NCBI GenBank assembly: GCA_027070385.1
Contig: JALXDW010000070.1
Coordinates: 1 to 8,437, forward strand
Direction: 5' to 3'
Length of the DNA stretch: 8,437 bases
From: Chromatiales bacterium
GTDB taxonomy: Bacteria; Pseudomonadota; Gammaproteobacteria; UBA6429; Thiohalophilaceae
Shown here: in pieces, positions 6,700 to 8,437 of the stretch
How the letters are laid out: the number at the start of each line of letters is the position of its first letter
How positions within the stretch are numbered: position 1 is the stretch's first letter
Notes under the pieces: model-generated
What the model saw: only the letters and a program-made list of their open reading frames with translations
Database searches by the model: none
Told to the model about the DNA's origin: nothing
Program-made: the position numbers and the translations under genes

Positions 6700-6727
6700 A
6701 CAATTATGCCTACTCAGCAATCAACAA
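6700..6727 (-). promoter_or_regulatory. Possible sigma70 promoter of the 61-residue gene
   Basis: On the minus strand TTGTTG is followed after 16 bases by CATAAT, which is five of six consensus at -10 and four of six at -35. It lies about 50 bases before the ATG at 6654. AT-rich intergenic DNA yields such matches by chance, so confidence is low. Confidence 0.3.
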
Positions 6728-6743
6728 CAAAGTTATAATAAAC

Positions 6744-7364
6744 ATGGACTTGGAAAAGACAAGCAAGCCGGAAAAAAGCAATATCAGCGGGCTAATTCTT
6801 GCCGGTGGCCAAGGCAAACGCTTTAATGGCCAGGATAAAGGGCGGATTATTTTTAATAATATCCCCCTGGTTGAACATGCTATTCACAGACTGACTCCTC
6901 AGGTAAGCCATATTTTAATCAGTGCTAACCGCCATCTTGACTATTATCAACAGCTGGATGCACATTGTATTAAAGACATATTTTCAGATTATCCCGGACC
7001 ACTCGCAGGTATCCATGCCGCACTTCAAAACATACAGACCGACTGGTTGGTAAGTATCGCCTGTGATAGCCCCTGCTTTCCTGATGATTATGTTATAAGA
7101 CTATCAACCGCTCTTTGCCAATCTGACTCTCTCATAGCCGTTGCTCAAAGTAACCAGCGTTTACAAAATGTATTTATGCTACTGCATAAATCTTTATTCG
7201 GTTCTCTTGAGCGTTTTTTAAAAACAGGTGAACGCAAAGCCCAAATCTGGATTGAACAACACAATCCTGTTATCGTGGATTTTAAAGAGTCTCCAGATGC
7301 TTTTTACAATATCAATACTCCTGAAGATTTAATGCAAATAGAAAAGTTTAACTGTAATGAATAA
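6744..7364 (+). CDS. mobA: Molybdenum cofactor guanylyltransferase MobA
   Basis: MobA transfers GMP from GTP to molybdopterin-bound Mo to form the guanine dinucleotide cofactor used by DMSO-reductase family enzymes. The 206-residue protein carries the nucleotide-binding signature LILAGGQGKRFNGQDKG (17-33, with the conserved Lys in DKG), GPLAGI (85-90), ACDSPCFP (106-113) with the metal-binding Asp, and YNINTPEDL (188-196) near the C terminus. Length is as expected (E. coli about 194), with a short N-terminal extension of about 13 residues. No Shine-Dalgarno is visible. A TATAAT at 6734-6739 ends four bases before the ATG, so a leaderless message is conceivable. Its last eight bases overlap mobB, indicating coupled translation. 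Confidence 0.95.
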   Translation: MDLEKTSKPEKSNISGLILAGGQGKRFNGQDKGRIIFNNIPLVEHAIHRLTPQVSHILISANRHLDYYQQLDAHCIKDIFSDYPGPLAGIHAALQNIQTDWLVSIACDSPCFPDDYVIRLSTALCQSDSLIAVAQSNQRLQNVFMLLHKSLFGSLERFLKTGERKAQIWIEQHNPVIVDFKESPDAFYNINTPEDLMQIEKFNCNE

Positions 7365-7884
7365 AACAATTCCCCTGCTTGGTTTTGTTGCCTATAGTGG
7401 TACCGGCAAGACAACTTTGCTTGAAAAACTGATCCCCCTGCTTAAAGATAAGGGCATTCGCATCGGGCTGATTAAACACGCCCATCACAATTTTGACATT
7501 GATATTCCCGGTAAAGACAGTTACCGGCTTCGCAAAGCCGGAGCACAACAGGTACTGGTTGCTTCCAATACCCGGCAGGCACTTATTATTGAAAATGATA
7601 ACATTGAGAAAGAACCTGATTTAGATCAGTGTTTAACTTCACTACAAACTGATAAACTGGATTTAATTCTGGTTGAAGGTTTCAAACATGCCGCTTACCC
7701 TAAAATCGAAATGAATCGTAGCAGCCATGCACAACCCTTTATTTACCCTGGAGATTCCAATGTTATTGCTGTGATCAGTGATGTTAGGCTTGCCCTACCA
7801 GCTCCCCTTGTAAATCTGCAGCTGAATAAAACTGATGATATTATTCAGTTTATACTAAACTATATTGCAAATTTTAAATCTTAA
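7357..7884 (+). CDS. mobB: MobB, molybdopterin-guanine dinucleotide biosynthesis GTPase
   Basis: MobB is a P-loop GTP-binding accessory protein that interacts with MobA and MoeA; it aids but is usually not essential for guanine dinucleotide cofactor formation. The 175-residue product has the Walker A segment AYSGTGKTTLLEKLIP (12-27), IKHAHHNFDIDIPGKDS (39-55), the RLRKAGA segment (57-63), and LILVEGFKHAAYPKIEMNR (103-121), all standard for the family. Its length equals that of E. coli MobB (about 170-175). The start lies inside the end of mobA (ATGAATAA, eight-base overlap), so translation is probably coupled. moeA follows after 38 bases. Confidence 0.95.
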   Translation: MNKTIPLLGFVAYSGTGKTTLLEKLIPLLKDKGIRIGLIKHAHHNFDIDIPGKDSYRLRKAGAQQVLVASNTRQALIIENDNIEKEPDLDQCLTSLQTDKLDLILVEGFKHAAYPKIEMNRSSHAQPFIYPGDSNVIAVISDVRLALPAPLVNLQLNKTDDIIQFILNYIANFKS

Positions 7885-7922
7885 ACTAATTTTTATAACC
7901 ATTACTCAGTAGAAATAAAATC

Positions 7923-8437
7923 ATGAAAGAAATCCCGGTTAATATAACCCCAAAATCCGCACAGGTTTCAGCTGCTGGTTGTGACAGCAATTCATTACTT
8001 GCAGGATTATTAACCCTGGAGCAGGCACGAGAAAAAATGCTGCAAAGTATTACACCAATAACAGATTGTCTGGATGTTGCCATTATGGATTCTTTTGGTT
8101 CAATTCTGGCTGAAGATATTACCTCACCGATTAATGTGCCAGGTTACAGAAATTCTGCAATGGATGGCTATGCTGTCAAATCCATTGACTTACCAGAAAC
8201 CGCTACAAAAAAATTCAAACTGGTGGGAACATCCTGGGCCGGTAAACCTTATACCGGAGAAGTAAAAGAGAACGAATGTATTCGTATTATGACCGGAGCA
8301 AAAGTACCGGATGATACCGATACGGTCATTATGCAAGAACATACCAGTAAAGAAGATGACTTTATTGTTATCTCTACTGGGCACAAAGCAGAACAAAACA
8401 TACGTTGTGCCGGTGAAGATCTGAAACAGGGTGATAG
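7923..8437 (+). CDS. moeA: MoeA, molybdopterin molybdenumtransferase (N-terminal part, cut by window end)
   Basis: MoeA inserts molybdate into adenylylated molybdopterin. Only 171 complete codons of an expected roughly 400 are in the window. Visible landmarks are TLEQAREKML (31-40), NVPGYRNSAMDGYAV (71-85) with the conserved AMDGYA core, IRIMTGAKVPDDTDTVIMQE (120-139), and NIRCAGEDLKQGD (159-171) at the window edge. The frame is open to the last base, so the truncation is due to the window. About 25-30 residues precede the first conserved helix, somewhat longer than in E. coli MoeA; an in-frame TAA two codons before the ATG rules out an earlier start. The Shine-Dalgarno is weak. Position after mobA-mobB supports one molybdenum-cofactor operon. 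Confidence 0.95.
   Translation, partial: MKEIPVNITPKSAQVSAAGCDSNSLLAGLLTLEQAREKMLQSITPITDCLDVAIMDSFGSILAEDITSPINVPGYRNSAMDGYAVKSIDLPETATKKFKLVGTSWAGKPYTGEVKENECIRIMTGAKVPDDTDTVIMQEHTSKEDDFIVISTGHKAEQNIRCAGEDLKQGD

Noticed and set aside
6655..6720. N-terminal extension of the small gene to the TTG at 6720
   Set aside because: It would add 22 residues from a rare start codon with no ribosome binding site, while the ATG at 6654 has an excellent one.
6655..6743. Molybdenum-cofactor riboswitch upstream of mobA
   Set aside because: Only 89 bases are available, shared with a divergent gene, and I see no matching multi-stem architecture; the small CAGT/ACTG repeat at 6684-6697 is just four pairs.

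Overview
The window reads as bacterial chromosome, most likely from a gammaproteobacterium of moderate to low GC (estimated by eye). The strongest taxonomic cue is queG divergent from a fused epimerase/dehydratase gene (nnr) overlapping tsaE, as in E. coli and relatives. No mobile element, rRNA, tRNA or CRISPR array is visible. I cannot name the genus.

Layout. Positions 1-295 are non-coding and hold an elaborate imperfect inverted repeat. Next come a DUF898/YjgN-like multispanning membrane protein (296-1438, +) and a membrane-anchored M48 metallopeptidase (1469-2593, +), probably one transcript. Convergent to them is a beta-class carbonic anhydrase (2621-3253, -). Upstream of it on the same strand are tsaE (3353-3826, -) and nnr (3823-5325, -), sharing a 4-base ATGA overlap. 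Divergent from nnr across about 50 bases is queG (to 6464, +). A 61-residue uncharacterised protein (6469-6654, -) ends 4 bases from the queG stop. Finally mobA (6744-7364), mobB (7357-7884) and the first part of moeA (7923 to the window end) form a molybdenum-cofactor operon on the plus strand.

How the genes work together. TsaE and QueG both serve tRNA modification (t6A37 and queuosine), and Nnr repairs damaged NAD(P)H, so 3353-6464 is a housekeeping block. In E. coli tsaE is followed by amiB and mutL; here a carbonic anhydrase lies there instead. MobA, MobB and MoeA act late in molybdenum-cofactor synthesis: MoeA inserts molybdate, MobA makes the guanine dinucleotide form, and MobB is a GTPase accessory. 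The DUF898-M48 pair has no established job and is the best candidate in the window for uncharacterised biology, followed by the 61-residue heptad-repeat protein. Most of the window is ordinary core genome; no new defence or mobile system is evident.
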